From contig NZ_KB902579.1 in assembly GCF_000379605.1 (NCBI RefSeq), positions 62,111 to 126,110 on the forward strand: DNA of 64,000 nt, read 5' to 3'. The notes under the pieces were generated by a model. That model was not told where the DNA came from, did no database searches, and was given only the letters and a program-made list of their open reading frames with translations. Numbering within the stretch: position 1 is the stretch's first letter; each line of letters starts with the position of its first letter. The position numbers were made by a program, and so were the translations under genes. The stretch comes from Rhizobium giardinii bv. giardinii H152. GTDB lineage: Bacteria > Pseudomonadota > Alphaproteobacteria > Rhizobiales > Rhizobiaceae. Shown here one piece after another: positions 1 through 9,051 of this stretch.

Positions 1-908
1 TCGGCGCTGGCGAGGTTGTCCCTGAATTGGGCTTCGGTGCGGCCGCCGATGATGACGGAGGTGACGGCCTTGCGGCCGATCAGCCAGGCGAGGGCGATTT
101 GCGCGGCGGAGACGCTGCGATTTTCTGCAATGTCAACGAGAGCATCGACGATGGCCCAGAGGCGGTCCTCGTCGCGGATCGGCGGCTCGTCCCACCCGGC
201 CAGTTGCCGCGACCCTGCCGCCGTCTTGTTGCGCCGGTGCTTGCCGGAAAGGAGGCCGCCGGCCAGCGGGCTCCAGACGAGCACGCCGAGGCCCTGGTCG
301 ATCGAGATCGGCAGCAGTTCATATTCGGCGTCGCGGGATTCGAGCGTGTAGTGGATCTGCTGGCTGACGAAGCGCTGGCGGTGATCGGCGGCGCTGACGC
401 CAAGCGCCTTCATGATGTGCCAGCCGGAGAAATTCGAGCAGCCGATATAACGCACCTTGCCCTGGCGCACGAGCATGTCGAGCGCTTCCATGGTTTCCTC
501 AAGCGGCGTCTGGCCATCCCATTCGTGCAACTGGTAGAGGTCGATGACGTCGGTCTTCAGGCGTTTCAGGCTCGCCTCGCAGGCGCGGATCAGATGGTGC
601 CGCGAGGAGCCGGCGTCGTTCGGGCCGTCGCCCATCGGGAACCGGGCCTTGGTTGCGATCAGCACGCCGTTCTTGCGCTTGCCGCCGGTGATTTCGCCGA
701 TGATGTCTTCAGACACCCCTTGCGAATAGACATCCGCCGTATCGATCAGGTTGACGCCGGCATCGAGGCAGAGATCGACGAGCCTGCGCGCCTCGTTGAC
801 GCCGAGATCGCCAACGATCTTCGCCCAGCCTTTGCCGCCGAAGGTCATGGTGCCCACGGTCAGTGTCGAAACCTTGAGGCCGGAGCGGCCGAGAAGACGA
901 TAGTCCAT
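1..908 (-). CDS. Aldo/keto reductase, C-terminus cut by window edge
   Basis: NAD(P)H-dependent oxidoreductase of the aldo/keto reductase superfamily, cytosolic, substrate unknown. Read on the minus strand the protein begins MDYRLLGRSGLKVS, the usual AKR opening, and the frame stays open to base 1, so the gene is 3'-incomplete here (302 codons seen). The AKR catalytic set is visible: Asp and Tyr in IDTADVYS, Lys in LIATKARF and His in LYQLHEWD, followed by YIGCSNFSGWH and, near the edge, a SVIIGGRTEAQF cofactor-binding stretch. The start at 908 is preceded by a GGGGA stretch. The opposite-strand open frame over the same bases is a shadow caused by high GC. Confidence 0.93.
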   Translation of the reverse strand, partial: MDYRLLGRSGLKVSTLTVGTMTFGGKGWAKIVGDLGVNEARRLVDLCLDAGVNLIDTADVYSQGVSEDIIGEITGGKRKNGVLIATKARFPMGDGPNDAGSSRHHLIRACEASLKRLKTDVIDLYQLHEWDGQTPLEETMEALDMLVRQGKVRYIGCSNFSGWHIMKALGVSAADHRQRFVSQQIHYTLESRDAEYELLPISIDQGLGVLVWSPLAGGLLSGKHRRNKTAAGSRQLAGWDEPPIRDEDRLWAIVDALVDIAENRSVSAAQIALAWLIGRKAVTSVIIGGRTEAQFRDNLASA

Positions 909-1135
909 GATGATATCCCCAATTCGAGAATGCGCAGACGCGGCAAAGCTAGGGCCGTTCGGCGAAAAGGAAAGGGCTGGCGACGAGAAAACCGCCGCCC
1001 GGCTCTGTCGTTGTTACCCCGGACTGCGCTACCTCCTCGGCCTCCCACCGTGAGGCGTCGTCATGTGACCGGAAAGGCGTTCGACTTTTGCCGGTGATTG
1101 TCTAAAGTCGCGGCGATCGCATACGGAATCGTCTG

Positions 1136-2242
1136 ATGTCCCTTCGCCTTGCCACGTTCAATATCGAGAACCTGATGAGCAGGTTCGATTTCTCCGGCTT
1201 TCGCAACAACCTCAAGCAGGACCGTGTCCTGCGGCTTTTCGACGTGAGGAGCGAGGCGGAATATCAGCGGCTCGAGGAAGCCCGCACCATCGCCCATACC
1301 GACGATACGCGGCAGATGTCGGCGCTGGCGATCGCCGATTGCGACGCCGATATTCTCTGCCTGCAGGAAACCGACAACATGGCGGCGCTGCAGGCCTTCG
1401 AATACGGCTATCTGTTCAAGATGGTCGGCAGCGGCTACCGGCAGAAATATCTGGTCGAGGGCAATGACAGCCGCGGCATCGACGTCGCCGTGCTGGTGCG
1501 TGAGGAAACCCGCGACGGCCAGAAGATCGAATGTGTCGACGTCAAATCCCACGCCGCCGTCACCTATGCCGATTTCGGTCTTTTCAACGATGCCCTCGCC
1601 GCGACCAACGTGCCCGGTGACCGCATCTTCAAACGGGATTGCCTCGAACTGGATTTCCGCATCGGCGGACGGCCGCTGACGCTGTTCGTCGTGCATTTCA
1701 AATCGATGGGACCGGCGCGCGAGGGGCTCGACGGGCGCTCGGCGACGATGCCACTGCGAATGGCGGAGGCTGCGGCCGTGCGCCGCATCATAGAGAACCG
1801 CTTCGGTTCCGGTAACACCGCGGACAAGATGTTCGCGATCTGCGGCGACATGAACGACTACCAGGAGCGGATCGAGGTGCTCGGCGACCGGCGCAACGGC
1901 TACAGTTTCGTGCCGCGGCAGGAAACGCTGAGCGCCCTCGACATTTTCAGCCATGACGGCTTTGTCGAAAATACCATGCGGCGGCGGCCAGAACTTGATC
2001 GATGGACGCTGTTTCACAGCCGTGGACCGGAGGAGCGGCACCTCTGCCAGCTCGACTATATCTGGCTTTCGCCCGCCCTTGCCAAATGCAACCCGGCAAG
2101 CGTGCCGGAAATCATCCGCGCCGGTCAGCCCTACCGGACGATCTTCCCGATGGGGCAGGAGGTCGAGCGCTATCCGCGAACCGGATGGGACCGGCCGAAA
2201 GCCTCCGACCATTGCCCCGTTGTCATTTCCATTAACGTGTGA
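1136..2242 (+). CDS. Endonuclease/exonuclease/phosphatase family protein
   Basis: Metal-dependent phosphoesterase of the EEP (DNase I-like) superfamily, 368 aa. Visible motifs in order: ATFNIENL at the N-terminus, CLQETD (metal-binding Glu), DSRGIDVAVL, VHFKSMG, ICGDMND (catalytic Asp/Asn), QLDYIWLS and SDHCPVV at the end (catalytic Asp-His). No signal peptide is apparent, so it is probably cytosolic. The real substrate (nucleic acid, phospholipid or sugar phosphate) cannot be told from sequence. The next gene starts within a few bases of its stop, indicating co-transcription. Confidence 0.9.
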   Translation: MSLRLATFNIENLMSRFDFSGFRNNLKQDRVLRLFDVRSEAEYQRLEEARTIAHTDDTRQMSALAIADCDADILCLQETDNMAALQAFEYGYLFKMVGSGYRQKYLVEGNDSRGIDVAVLVREETRDGQKIECVDVKSHAAVTYADFGLFNDALAATNVPGDRIFKRDCLELDFRIGGRPLTLFVVHFKSMGPAREGLDGRSATMPLRMAEAAAVRRIIENRFGSGNTADKMFAICGDMNDYQERIEVLGDRRNGYSFVPRQETLSALDIFSHDGFVENTMRRRPELDRWTLFHSRGPEERHLCQLDYIWLSPALAKCNPASVPEIIRAGQPYRTIFPMGQEVERYPRTGWDRPKASDHCPVVISINV

Positions 2243-2247
2243 TCTCC

Positions 2248-2985
2248 ATGGCGCAACTGACCAGCAACATGTCCGATTGGCCCGATGAACGGCGGATATT
2301 TCCCGTCAGCCGTATCGATTTGCGCGTCGTGGACGGACCGCATCCCTACCATCTCGCCGAGCGCGACAGGATCGCGGAAAACTGGGCGCGGGAGGTCTCT
2401 GCCAATCCGGCACTTTATGACGGCCGCATGATGCTGTCGCGCGCGGTGCAGATCAGCGACGGCGTGATTTCCGGAGAAACGCATATCGTGCCGTTCTCGG
2501 CATTCCTGTTGTGGCGAAAGACGCGACCGGTGACGTCGGCAATCCACCTGTTCGCCCTGCCGGTTGTCGTCTCGTCTGACGGCGCGGTGATCGCAATCCG
2601 GATGGGAAAGCACACGGCCAATCCGGGACGCGTCTATTGCGCGGCCGGGTCGCTGGATCCAGCCGATATTCGCGATGGCATCTGCGACATGGACGGCAAC
2701 ATGGCGCGTGAAGTGCTGGAGGAGACCGGGCTCGTCCTGTCCGATGCCGACCGCGTGTCGGGGTTTCATGCGCTGCATGACCGGGGGATCATCACGGTTT
2801 TCCGCTGCTTCGGGTTTTCCGCGATTGCCACGGAACTGATCGGCCGCATTGCCGGTCATATCGCCCAGGACAAGGAGCCGGAAATCGACGAAGCCCTGGC
2901 CATTCGCAGTGCCGATCCGGGCCTGCATCTCTACCAGCCTTTCATGCTGCCGATCCTGGAATGGGTTTTCACAAACATGCGCTGA
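2248..2985 (+). CDS. NUDIX-like hydrolase
   Basis: Probable NUDIX-superfamily hydrolase of about 245 aa. The helix of the NUDIX box is recognisable as REVLEETGL, preceded by AAGSLDP, but the spacing between the first Gly and REVLEETG is longer than the canonical GX5EX7REUXEEXGU, so activity on a nucleoside-diphosphate-like substrate is inferred, not shown. Two starts are possible: ATG at 2248 or GTG at 2239, the latter overlapping the stop of the upstream EEP gene; neither has a strong ribosome-binding site, as expected for translational coupling. Together with the EEP gene it looks like a two-gene unit. Confidence 0.75.
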   Translation: MAQLTSNMSDWPDERRIFPVSRIDLRVVDGPHPYHLAERDRIAENWAREVSANPALYDGRMMLSRAVQISDGVISGETHIVPFSAFLLWRKTRPVTSAIHLFALPVVVSSDGAVIAIRMGKHTANPGRVYCAAGSLDPADIRDGICDMDGNMAREVLEETGLVLSDADRVSGFHALHDRGIITVFRCFGFSAIATELIGRIAGHIAQDKEPEIDEALAIRSADPGLHLYQPFMLPILEWVFTNMR

Positions 2986-3057
2986 CGCTTTTTTACGCTT
3001 GCCGCAGGTTCTCTGCCGTGCAAGGTCTGACATCAAAAGACATACAGGGAGATTACA

Positions 3058-3975
3058 GTGGCACGACGTTTTGCCATTTACGACGTCTTCACCGCCAACC
3101 GGCTGGAAGGAAACCCGCTGGCCGTCGTCTTCGATGGCGATGAGCTAAGCGACGCGGCGATGCAGGCGATCGCCTGTGAGTTCAACCTGTCGGAGACGGT
3201 GTTCGTCAAGCCTGCCGAAAACCCTGCGCATGCTGCCCGGCTGCGGATTTTCACGCCTGGCTACGAGCTGCCTTTCGCCGGCCACCCCACGGTTGGTGCG
3301 GCGGTCGCCTTGGCCGAGGCGGCGCGTGATGGTGATGGCGAGGACTATGATCTTGTGCAGGTGCTGGAGGAAAACGTCGGTCCGGTCCGCTGCGCCGTCA
3401 GGCTCCGGGCCCAGTCGGCAACCTTTGCGGAATTCGACATGCCGCGCAAATCGGTGCAGATCAGCGCCAAGCTTGACCGGCAGGAGATAGCCAATGCCTT
3501 CAGCCTGAAGGCGACGCAGATCGGTTTCGAGAACCACGTGCCGACCTTCTGGAGTGCCGGTGTGCCGTTCGTGATGATCCCCGTGCATGACATGGCGGCG
3601 GCAGCCGCCGTCGAATTCGACGCGGCACTGTGGGAGAAGATCACGCCGATGGCCGATGGACGGCTCGCCAGCGCCTACGTCTACTGCCGCGGCGGGATCA
3701 ATCATGTCGCCCGCTTCCATACCCGCATGTTCGCACCGGCCATGGGCATCGTCGAAGACCCGGCGACGGGCGCGGCGGTCGCCGCTCTTTCCGGGGCCAT
3801 CCACTATTTCGACCAGTTGATCGACGGGCATCATCCGTTCCTGATCGAGCAGGGCGTCGAGATGGGCCGGCCGTCGCTGTTGCATCTTCATCTCGACGTT
3901 TCCGGTGGTGAAATCGCAACCGCGCGGATCGGCGGTCAGGCGGTGAAGATCGCGGCCGGCGAACTTTATCTTTGA
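3058..3975 (+). CDS. PhzF-family isomerase/epimerase-like protein
   Basis: PhzF-like protein of 305 aa with the diaminopimelate-epimerase fold, cytosolic. The N-terminus YDVFTANRLEGNPLAVV and the segments CEFNLSETVFV, RIFTPGYELPFAGHPTVGAA and VEDPATGAAVAALSG are the signature blocks of the family. The conserved Glu of the NLSETVF block corresponds to the catalytic acid of PhzF. The start is GTG at 3058, preceded by a good GGGAG site. Most PhzF homologues outside phenazine producers have no known substrate and no phenazine genes are seen here, so the name describes the family only. Confidence 0.9.
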   Translation: MARRFAIYDVFTANRLEGNPLAVVFDGDELSDAAMQAIACEFNLSETVFVKPAENPAHAARLRIFTPGYELPFAGHPTVGAAVALAEAARDGDGEDYDLVQVLEENVGPVRCAVRLRAQSATFAEFDMPRKSVQISAKLDRQEIANAFSLKATQIGFENHVPTFWSAGVPFVMIPVHDMAAAAAVEFDAALWEKITPMADGRLASAYVYCRGGINHVARFHTRMFAPAMGIVEDPATGAAVAALSGAIHYFDQLIDGHHPFLIEQGVEMGRPSLLHLHLDVSGGEIATARIGGQAVKIAAGELYL

Positions 3976-4102
3976 AAAACAGGCCCTAAACGGCCAATAC
4001 AGATTTTTTTGAGAAATCCGGAAAGAAAATCGTCGTGGGGGTAGACAAGCCCGGCGAAGGCCATTATACGCCCCATCAGACCGCAGCAACGCGGTTCTGG
4101 AT

Positions 4103-4178
<76 letters not shown>

Positions 4179-4243
4179 TTTTCTTCAATGGAATCAAATA
4201 ATTTAGCGGAAACGCCGGGAGCGCCAAAAAGGGCGCTTGCGAA

Positions 4244-4267
4244 TTTGGGCCCATTTTTGGGCGCAAG
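4244..4267 (+). repeat. Candidate left arm-type integrase sites
   Basis: TTTGGGCCCA (4244) followed 12 bases later by TTTGGGCGCAAG (4256). The second copy is identical over 12 bases to a site at 21824-21835 by the integrase start. Direct-repeat arm sites near both ends are expected for lambda-type integrases; this assignment is an inference. Confidence 0.45.
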
Positions 4268-4410
4268 CCCGTTTTAAGCCGTGCCCAGTTCGTGGCATTC
4301 CTTTCGCCATGCCCGCGCCGTCAAAAATGTCTCTTAACGAGCCGTATCGGATCGACGCGACTCATTCCCGCCCATGCTAAGGATTGGCGCGCAGCAAAAA
4401 CGGGGGGCAC

Positions 4411-6825
4411 ATGTCACACATAAGCGTAACTGTTCGGCTCAGGCCGGTACGCTTTGCCTTCCTTGTTCGGCCCACGGACACCGCTGCTCTTCTGGAAATC
4501 TTTAGGATCAATACGTGTTTGTGGGGCGGCAAATACAATCCGATTATTCCCAGTATCAAACAGATCCCTCGGTGGTGGGATCGCCACGGTCGCGTGACTG
4601 AAACCGCACCACAGGTGCTCAACGGCTATCTCGACTTTTTTGAACCAGATTTTATCGTGGAGGCCACGGCGGGTCTGGCCGACGGTTTGGGATATGACGA
4701 TGATCGGGTGCTTCAGCTGTCCGACATCCTTACGAAGCAGGGGGATCGCGACAAGCGCGGTTATGGCCTAAATGTGATGGACCTCTATCGCGATCTCTAT
4801 CGCAAGGAGTTCCAATTCACACGGCGTCATGAGCACGGCATTGTGCACGTCGCCGCGCGGGAGAAGAAGTTTGATGCTTTTAGCGCCTGTTTGGCAGGTG
4901 ACTTCCCGAGGAGCGACAACCTCGCGTACTTCGGGAAAGCTTTTGTCGATGCTTTCGATCCGGAGACCATCGCACTTGATGGCGAAGCGCTCGCCAAGCT
5001 CTTCGTTTCGGACGCAAGATCAGCACTCGTTATGGGCCAATCGAAGCTCAACGTTGACTATCACGATCATAGCGATCCAGCACTGTTCGTGCTGGATGCG
5101 ACAAAGCCTCAGGACCTTATCGACTTCTGGAACCTTCGGGCTACCCGTCGGGATGTTTTACCAATTCCCATTCAATGGGCAGGGGAGCTATCGGCTTTCG
5201 CGAAGGAATTCATCGAGCTGAATTATCGACCCCTTCCAGGCAACCTCCACGGGGTAATGATTCAGCCGCACGTGATGTTCTCGCGCTCCATTCCAACAGA
5301 AGATCTGGAGCCCATCTACCGTGATAATTTCAGAGTCGAGATTGAGGGGGCGAATGTTCGCCAAGATTGGTACCCAGCACTTTGGCGGCCTTCCCCGAGT
5401 TTCACTGTGCGCGAAATGCGACCGACGCTGTCGGCCAACCGGAAAACCTTTGATGTGCCCATAGATACTCAGAAGCCCGAGCTGCGGTTCGAAGGTCTGC
5501 ACCCTGAGTTTGCCTCGGAGTACGGAAACGATGACCGGTGGGCCAACGTTGTTAATCTGCGAGACTGGGGACTCAATAATCAAATCGCCACCGCCTATCC
5601 AACCAACCATCGACAGGGACTTTTCGCCCGCCTGAACTTCGCGTCCGAAGATTTGCTTTCAACGACCGAAGGCTTGGTGGTGCTCCCGAAATACCGGGGA
5701 ATATCGCAGTTCTGGCGACTGTCGGATGGCGCGACAGCTATCCGGACATGGCTGGAAAAGCAAAACGTGAAGGCTTCTCCCTCTGAGGCCGGGCGTGCGA
5801 CGCAGCAAATTGTGCAAACGCTCGGCGGCTTTTGGGGTGTCGCGAGCATCGCTCATCCGGCGATAGTTCAGCTTCTCAACGAAATATCCCGTAGGCCGGG
5901 ATCACGGAGTGTACAGCATCAAGAATTTCAGAACCGCATCCGCAACGCTACCAAAGGTGACATTTGGCGACATAAAAATTTCGAGACTCTGGTGCAGCGC
6001 AATGCGGTCGAACTTGGCCTCGAAATTAAATGTGAGAAATGTTCCAGTTGGAGTTGGCACCCGCTGAAAGACCTTGGCTACACTGTCAATTGCGGCCTAT
6101 GCCTTCAATCCTTCCCATTCCCGATAATTGAACCCACATCAAACCAACATACCCGTTGGTCCTACCGCCTTGTCGGCCCGTTCGCACTCCCTGATTCCGC
6201 ACGGGGAGGGTATGCGGCTGCGCTCACGCTCCGTTTCTTTGCTGACGTTATCGGCATGGGCGACGCTCAGATTACGTGGTCGGCTGGGCAAGAGTTGGAC
6301 CTTGGACCGAAAAGCAAAGCGGAAGCTGATGTCATTCTTTGGTATCGGCGTAACCAAACGTTTGGCAACGATTACCCAACCGAAGCGATTTTCGGCGAGG
6401 TTAAGAGTTTCGGTCGGGAAGCGTTCACGCAAGATGATGTCGATAGAATGAAGGTCCTCGCAGAACGCTTTCCTGGCTCGATCATTGTTTTCTCCACCAT
6501 GAAAGAAGCGAGCGAGCTTTCACCGCAAGAAATTGCACGTCTAAGGAAACTGGCTTCTTGGGGGCGCGAATACCTTCCGCGGCAACAGCGCCGCAGCCGG
6601 GCACCTGTCATTGTGCTAACTGGCACAGAACTGTTCACCGCTCACTATCTGAAGTCAGAATGGGAGGCCAAGGGGGGAAAACATGCTGAAATCGTCGCTC
6701 ACGGCTGGGTCAGAATGGATAATTTGCGGTATTTGGCCGACTACACCCAGCAACTTTATCTCGGCATGGAGTCGTATAGTAGTTATCTCGCCGAGAAGTG
6801 GAGAAGGCGACGAGCGCGGAACTAG
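4411..6825 (+). CDS. Unrecognised 804-aa protein: zinc ribbon plus PD-(D/E)xK-like domain
   Basis: I do not recognise the family. The N-terminal 500 residues show no familiar motif. A four-cysteine zinc ribbon follows (C541-X2-C544-X16-C561-X2-C564). Then comes a segment with the pattern of a PD-(D/E)xK nuclease: D640 in AEADVILWYRR, then E663-V-K665 in FGEVKSFG on the next predicted strand, followed by predicted alternating helices and strands (IIVFSTMK, PVIVLTGTEL). The C-terminus is very basic (KWRRRRARN). Start ATG 4411 is chosen for the G-rich stretch just upstream; a TTG at 4384 is also possible. It is the first gene inside the element, alone on its strand, with lower GC than the backbone. 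A role in DNA defence or in handling incoming DNA is plausible but inferred only from the nuclease motif and location. Confidence 0.8.
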   Translation: MSHISVTVRLRPVRFAFLVRPTDTAALLEIFRINTCLWGGKYNPIIPSIKQIPRWWDRHGRVTETAPQVLNGYLDFFEPDFIVEATAGLADGLGYDDDRVLQLSDILTKQGDRDKRGYGLNVMDLYRDLYRKEFQFTRRHEHGIVHVAAREKKFDAFSACLAGDFPRSDNLAYFGKAFVDAFDPETIALDGEALAKLFVSDARSALVMGQSKLNVDYHDHSDPALFVLDATKPQDLIDFWNLRATRRDVLPIPIQWAGELSAFAKEFIELNYRPLPGNLHGVMIQPHVMFSRSIPTEDLEPIYRDNFRVEIEGANVRQDWYPALWRPSPSFTVREMRPTLSANRKTFDVPIDTQKPELRFEGLHPEFASEYGNDDRWANVVNLRDWGLNNQIATAYPTNHRQGLFARLNFASEDLLSTTEGLVVLPKYRGISQFWRLSDGATAIRTWLEKQNVKASPSEAGRATQQIVQTLGGFWGVASIAHPAIVQLLNEISRRPGSRSVQHQEFQNRIRNATKGDIWRHKNFETLVQRNAVELGLEIKCEKCSSWSWHPLKDLGYTVNCGLCLQSFPFPIIEPTSNQHTRWSYRLVGPFALPDSARGGYAAALTLRFFADVIGMGDAQITWSAGQELDLGPKSKAEADVILWYRRNQTFGNDYPTEAIFGEVKSFGREAFTQDDVDRMKVLAERFPGSIIVFSTMKEASELSPQEIARLRKLASWGREYLPRQQRRSRAPVIVLTGTELFTAHYLKSEWEAKGGKHAEIVAHGWVRMDNLRYLADYTQQLYLGMESYSSYLAEKWRRRRARN

Positions 6826-6964
6826 GGAGCCGACCAAGTGACCGGGGATCTAATGATGCAGGGCCGATCCGGTCAGCCCACCGTGGGGGCACATTCAATT
6901 CATTTCCGCTTTCCCCCAAGGGGGCGCATAATCATTGTGCTTTCGCCTTTGAGGGAGAGCCACC

Positions 6965-7156
6965 ATGCTCCTCTACGAAATCATGGACGAAGATGCGATT
7001 GCGATGATGAGGCGCGTTCTCAGCGATGAGTGCGTTCGCCGTTCGATCCAACCTGACAGCCCAACAGGCGAGGAACTAGCTCTTATTATCTTGAATGCAT
7101 TCGGCTCCGGGATGACCGAGGAACTGGTAACCATGCTAGTGCGTGTCCGTGGGTGA
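6965..7156 (+). CDS. Small acidic hypothetical protein (63 aa)
   Basis: Encodes a 63-residue, largely helical acidic protein beginning MLLYEIMDEDAIAMMRR. It has a good ribosome-binding site (GGGAGAG, about 5 nt before the ATG) and lies 140 bp downstream of the 804-aa gene in the same direction, so the two may be co-expressed. No known domain is evident. The 3' end abuts the truncated DUF3102 gene on the opposite strand, so the C-terminus may itself be altered by that junction. Confidence 0.55.
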   Translation: MLLYEIMDEDAIAMMRRVLSDECVRRSIQPDSPTGEELALIILNAFGSGMTEELVTMLVRVRG

Positions 7157-7561
7157 CTGATTGCGCCGATAGTTCCGCCTTGGCCTTGGCATATTCCGCC
7201 TTCAACGCGGCGATATCGGCGGCGGTGAATTTTTCGCCGTCCGCGATCAGTTCTTCAATCGGCTCACGCACCTCGGCTGGGGTTGATGGCGCGGACAGCG
7301 CGTAGAGCACTGATGGCTGCAAATCCAAAATCGTTTTGGATTTGCCAAACCGCTCATGGACGCGCATGAAATTGCGGGCGGTCTGATCCGTCATCTCGAA
7401 TTCAGCCTCGATCCACGCGAGGAAATTCCCATGCCCCAACGCGGCCTTTTGCTCGATCAGCTCCCGGCCAATCTCGATGATGCTTTCGGCGGCGACACGC
7501 TCAAGCCCTCCGGTAAAGCCGCCCTCATCCTTGCGGTAGCGGATCGACGGCGGTTGCTCGT
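7086..7561 (-). pseudogene. DUF3102-like phage protein, truncated
   Basis: On the minus strand the frame encodes ESIIEIGRELIEQKAALGHG, then FLAWIEAEFEMTDQTARNFM, the hallmark of DUF3102-type phage proteins, followed by a helical Ala/Lys/Glu stretch. The frame opens directly after a TGA at 7562 with no usable ATG, GTG or TTG before the conserved part. After about codon 130 it runs into unrelated sequence where it meets the 63-aa gene on the other strand. Both ends therefore look damaged. The first bases overlap the 3' end of the HNH gene in another frame. It belongs to a row of phage-like minus-strand genes (10233 down to 7086). Confidence 0.6.
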
Positions 7562-7878
7562 TTCAATCGAGCCTCGACGGACAGCCACGTCGTCTTGGCC
7601 TTTTTATTCCGGCGCTTCTGATTGCAGGCAAAACAGACAAGATGAAGGTTTTCGAGGCGACCATTTCCGCCTTGGCTTGCGGGCTTGATGTGATCCCACG
7701 TGGCCAAGTTGTCGACCTTCTGAAACTTTCCGCGTTTGCGATCCTTATTATGCAATCCGGGAAATACCATAGCCGTTCCGCAAATACCGCATTGCCCGCC
7801 CTGAAGCTCAAATGCGCGTCGCTTGCGTCCGTGTTTGTACTTCGCGAGTTTGCTCAAACGATCACTGTCCTGCTGCAA
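7525..7878 (-). CDS. HNH endonuclease
   Basis: A 117-aa single-domain HNH nuclease. The zinc-binding pair CGICG near residue 31 and CFACNQKR near the end frame the beta-beta-alpha-metal core TWDHIKPASQGGNGRLENLH, with His as general base and Asn-His as metal ligands. Such small HNH proteins are common next to phage packaging or DNA-modification genes. Both termini are rich in Lys/Arg, fitting DNA binding. The neighbours on the same strand are phage-like remnants, so this gene may be a surviving part of a decayed phage operon. Confidence 0.85.
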   Translation of the reverse strand: MQQDSDRLSKLAKYKHGRKRRAFELQGGQCGICGTAMVFPGLHNKDRKRGKFQKVDNLATWDHIKPASQGGNGRLENLHLVCFACNQKRRNKKAKTTWLSVEARLKRATAVDPLPQG

Positions 7879-7958
7879 TGCTTGGTTGCTCTAGCAAAAG
7901 TGCAATCCGAGCCGCTGTCAACTCGCCTAAAAGGCGGAGGGTTCCCTTCCCGTCAGAC

Positions 7959-7976
7959 GGCGGGCCTACGCCCGCC
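7959..7976. other. GC-rich hairpin
   Basis: Perfect 7-bp stem GGCGGGC / GCCCGCC with loop CTAC, between the Ala/Lys-rich gene and the HNH gene. No T-run follows on either strand, so it is not a canonical terminator; it may attenuate read-through or be a REP-like unit. A second small hairpin, CGCCTAAAAGGCG, sits at 7924-7936. Confidence 0.4.
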
Positions 7977-7999
7977 GCGCCCGCCTCCGGTCGCCAGCC

Positions 8000-8617
8000 C
8001 TACAGTTTTGCGGCCTTGCGTTGGGCCTCAAGGGCGATCACCGCAAGGTTTCTGTATTTGTCCATCGCCTTCGGCGAGGAGGAAATCGGATTGATCGGGA
8101 AGGCCTTCAAAGCCTTGATGTCGCCCTTTTCGACGAGGGCGGCGATTTCATCAAGCCGCTTGCGAAAGCGGGCATGCGTGGGTGCCGAAAAATCAGGCTT
8201 CGCGGGCAAAACCCCGGCCTCGGCGGAATGCAGAATTTCAGCGCGCTTGCCGGATGGCTGCGCCGGGGCCTTTTCGGCCTTCGCGGGCTTTGCAGGCTTC
8301 GGCGCGGGCACCTTCGGGGCCTTTGCCGCCTTTTCCACCTTGGCCTTGGCTTTCGCCTTGGCCTTGGCATTGAACCCGGCGCCGGAGATGACCGCCTGAT
8401 TTCCATCGGCGTCGAAAGCCTTGAGGATCGGCTTGGCCTTTGCCTCCGGGTGTTCGGCGACCAGCTTTTCAGCGGCGGCTTCGATTTCCGGGCGGGTCGC
8501 TGCTTCGGCATTGGCATATTCGCCGGTGCCGAGGAAAAGCGATGCGGTGAAGCGGGTGGCATTCTCGATGATCGCGGCGGCGTAGGCTTCCGGCGACGTC
8601 ATGTTCGGAGTGGTCAT
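8000..8617 (-). CDS. Ala/Lys/Pro-rich hypothetical protein
   Basis: Protein of 205 aa with three parts: an N-terminal helical segment (TSPEAYAAAIIENATRF), a low-complexity Lys/Ala/Pro linker of about 50 residues around the middle, and a C-terminal helical region ending ALEAQRKAAKL. The start at 8617 (MTTPNM) is chosen because GGGAAGGA lies just upstream; an upstream ATG at 8695 adds 26 unlikely residues. The Lys/Ala-rich linker resembles histone-H1-like or nucleic-acid-binding tails. It sits in the phage-like gene row of the element and no specific function is recognised. Confidence 0.6.
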   Translation of the reverse strand: MTTPNMTSPEAYAAAIIENATRFTASLFLGTGEYANAEAATRPEIEAAAEKLVAEHPEAKAKPILKAFDADGNQAVISGAGFNAKAKAKAKAKVEKAAKAPKVPAPKPAKPAKAEKAPAQPSGKRAEILHSAEAGVLPAKPDFSAPTHARFRKRLDEIAALVEKGDIKALKAFPINPISSSPKAMDKYRNLAVIALEAQRKAAKL

Positions 8618-8825
8618 TTCGGTATTCCTTCCCTCTGGTTTGCCGCGCCACAGTGGCGCGAGACCAGTCTCTGCGCGGACCCGAAATAGAAGCAACTGCT
8701 AATAGACTGTTTTTGCAGGACAAAAGACCCTGCTGCGCTGACCTTGCCGATGATGACCTCGGCAAACTTGCCGATGTTGATCCTCGCCGAGAATGTCGAG
8801 CGCCGGAAAACCTGTCAGCCTGGCT

Positions 8826-9005
8826 AGAGCCGTTCTCGGCATCGCGGATAATCCGGGCTTCGTGGACATCCTTGCGGGATAGGCCGATATCGGCGGCGGT
8901 GGCCTTATCGTTCCCGCCCGGAACAATTACCGGCTTGCCTACCGTGGCCACCTCGCCCCGCGCTTGCGCGGCGTCGTATTCATCAGCGAGCCGCCGCTTG
9001 GCCAT
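8826..9005 (-). pseudogene. Truncated phage/plasmid-type regulator-like gene
   Basis: The frame starts MAKRRLADEYDAAQARGEVA and continues through TAADIGLSRKDVHEARIIRD, which resembles a family of small ParB/excisionase-associated proteins of mobile elements (family recalled, not searched). After about residue 58 the frame leaves this pattern and runs through sequence that is only a shadow of the next gene, so the 3' part appears lost by a deletion or frameshift near 8826. The stretch 8700-8826 shows no convincing frame. A start site could still be used, yielding a short peptide. Confidence 0.45.
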
Positions 9006-9051
9006 CGCCTCGATTTCCAGCGCATCGGCCTGCGCGCGATGGGCGGCGGCG

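Noticed and set aside
27-1097. 356-codon plus-strand frame
   Set aside because: Antisense shadow of the aldo/keto reductase gene; no family resemblance and unusual composition.
1061-2212. 383-codon minus-strand frame
   Set aside because: Antisense of the EEP-family gene, whose motifs are complete on the plus strand.
3980-4012. Terminator after the PhzF gene
   Set aside because: A T-run is present but the preceding GGCC...GGCC dyad is only 4 bp, too weak to call.
8469-8825. C-terminal extension of the truncated regulator-like gene
   Set aside because: From about residue 60 on the frame lies across the next gene's 5' region and has shadow-like Arg/Ser-rich composition.
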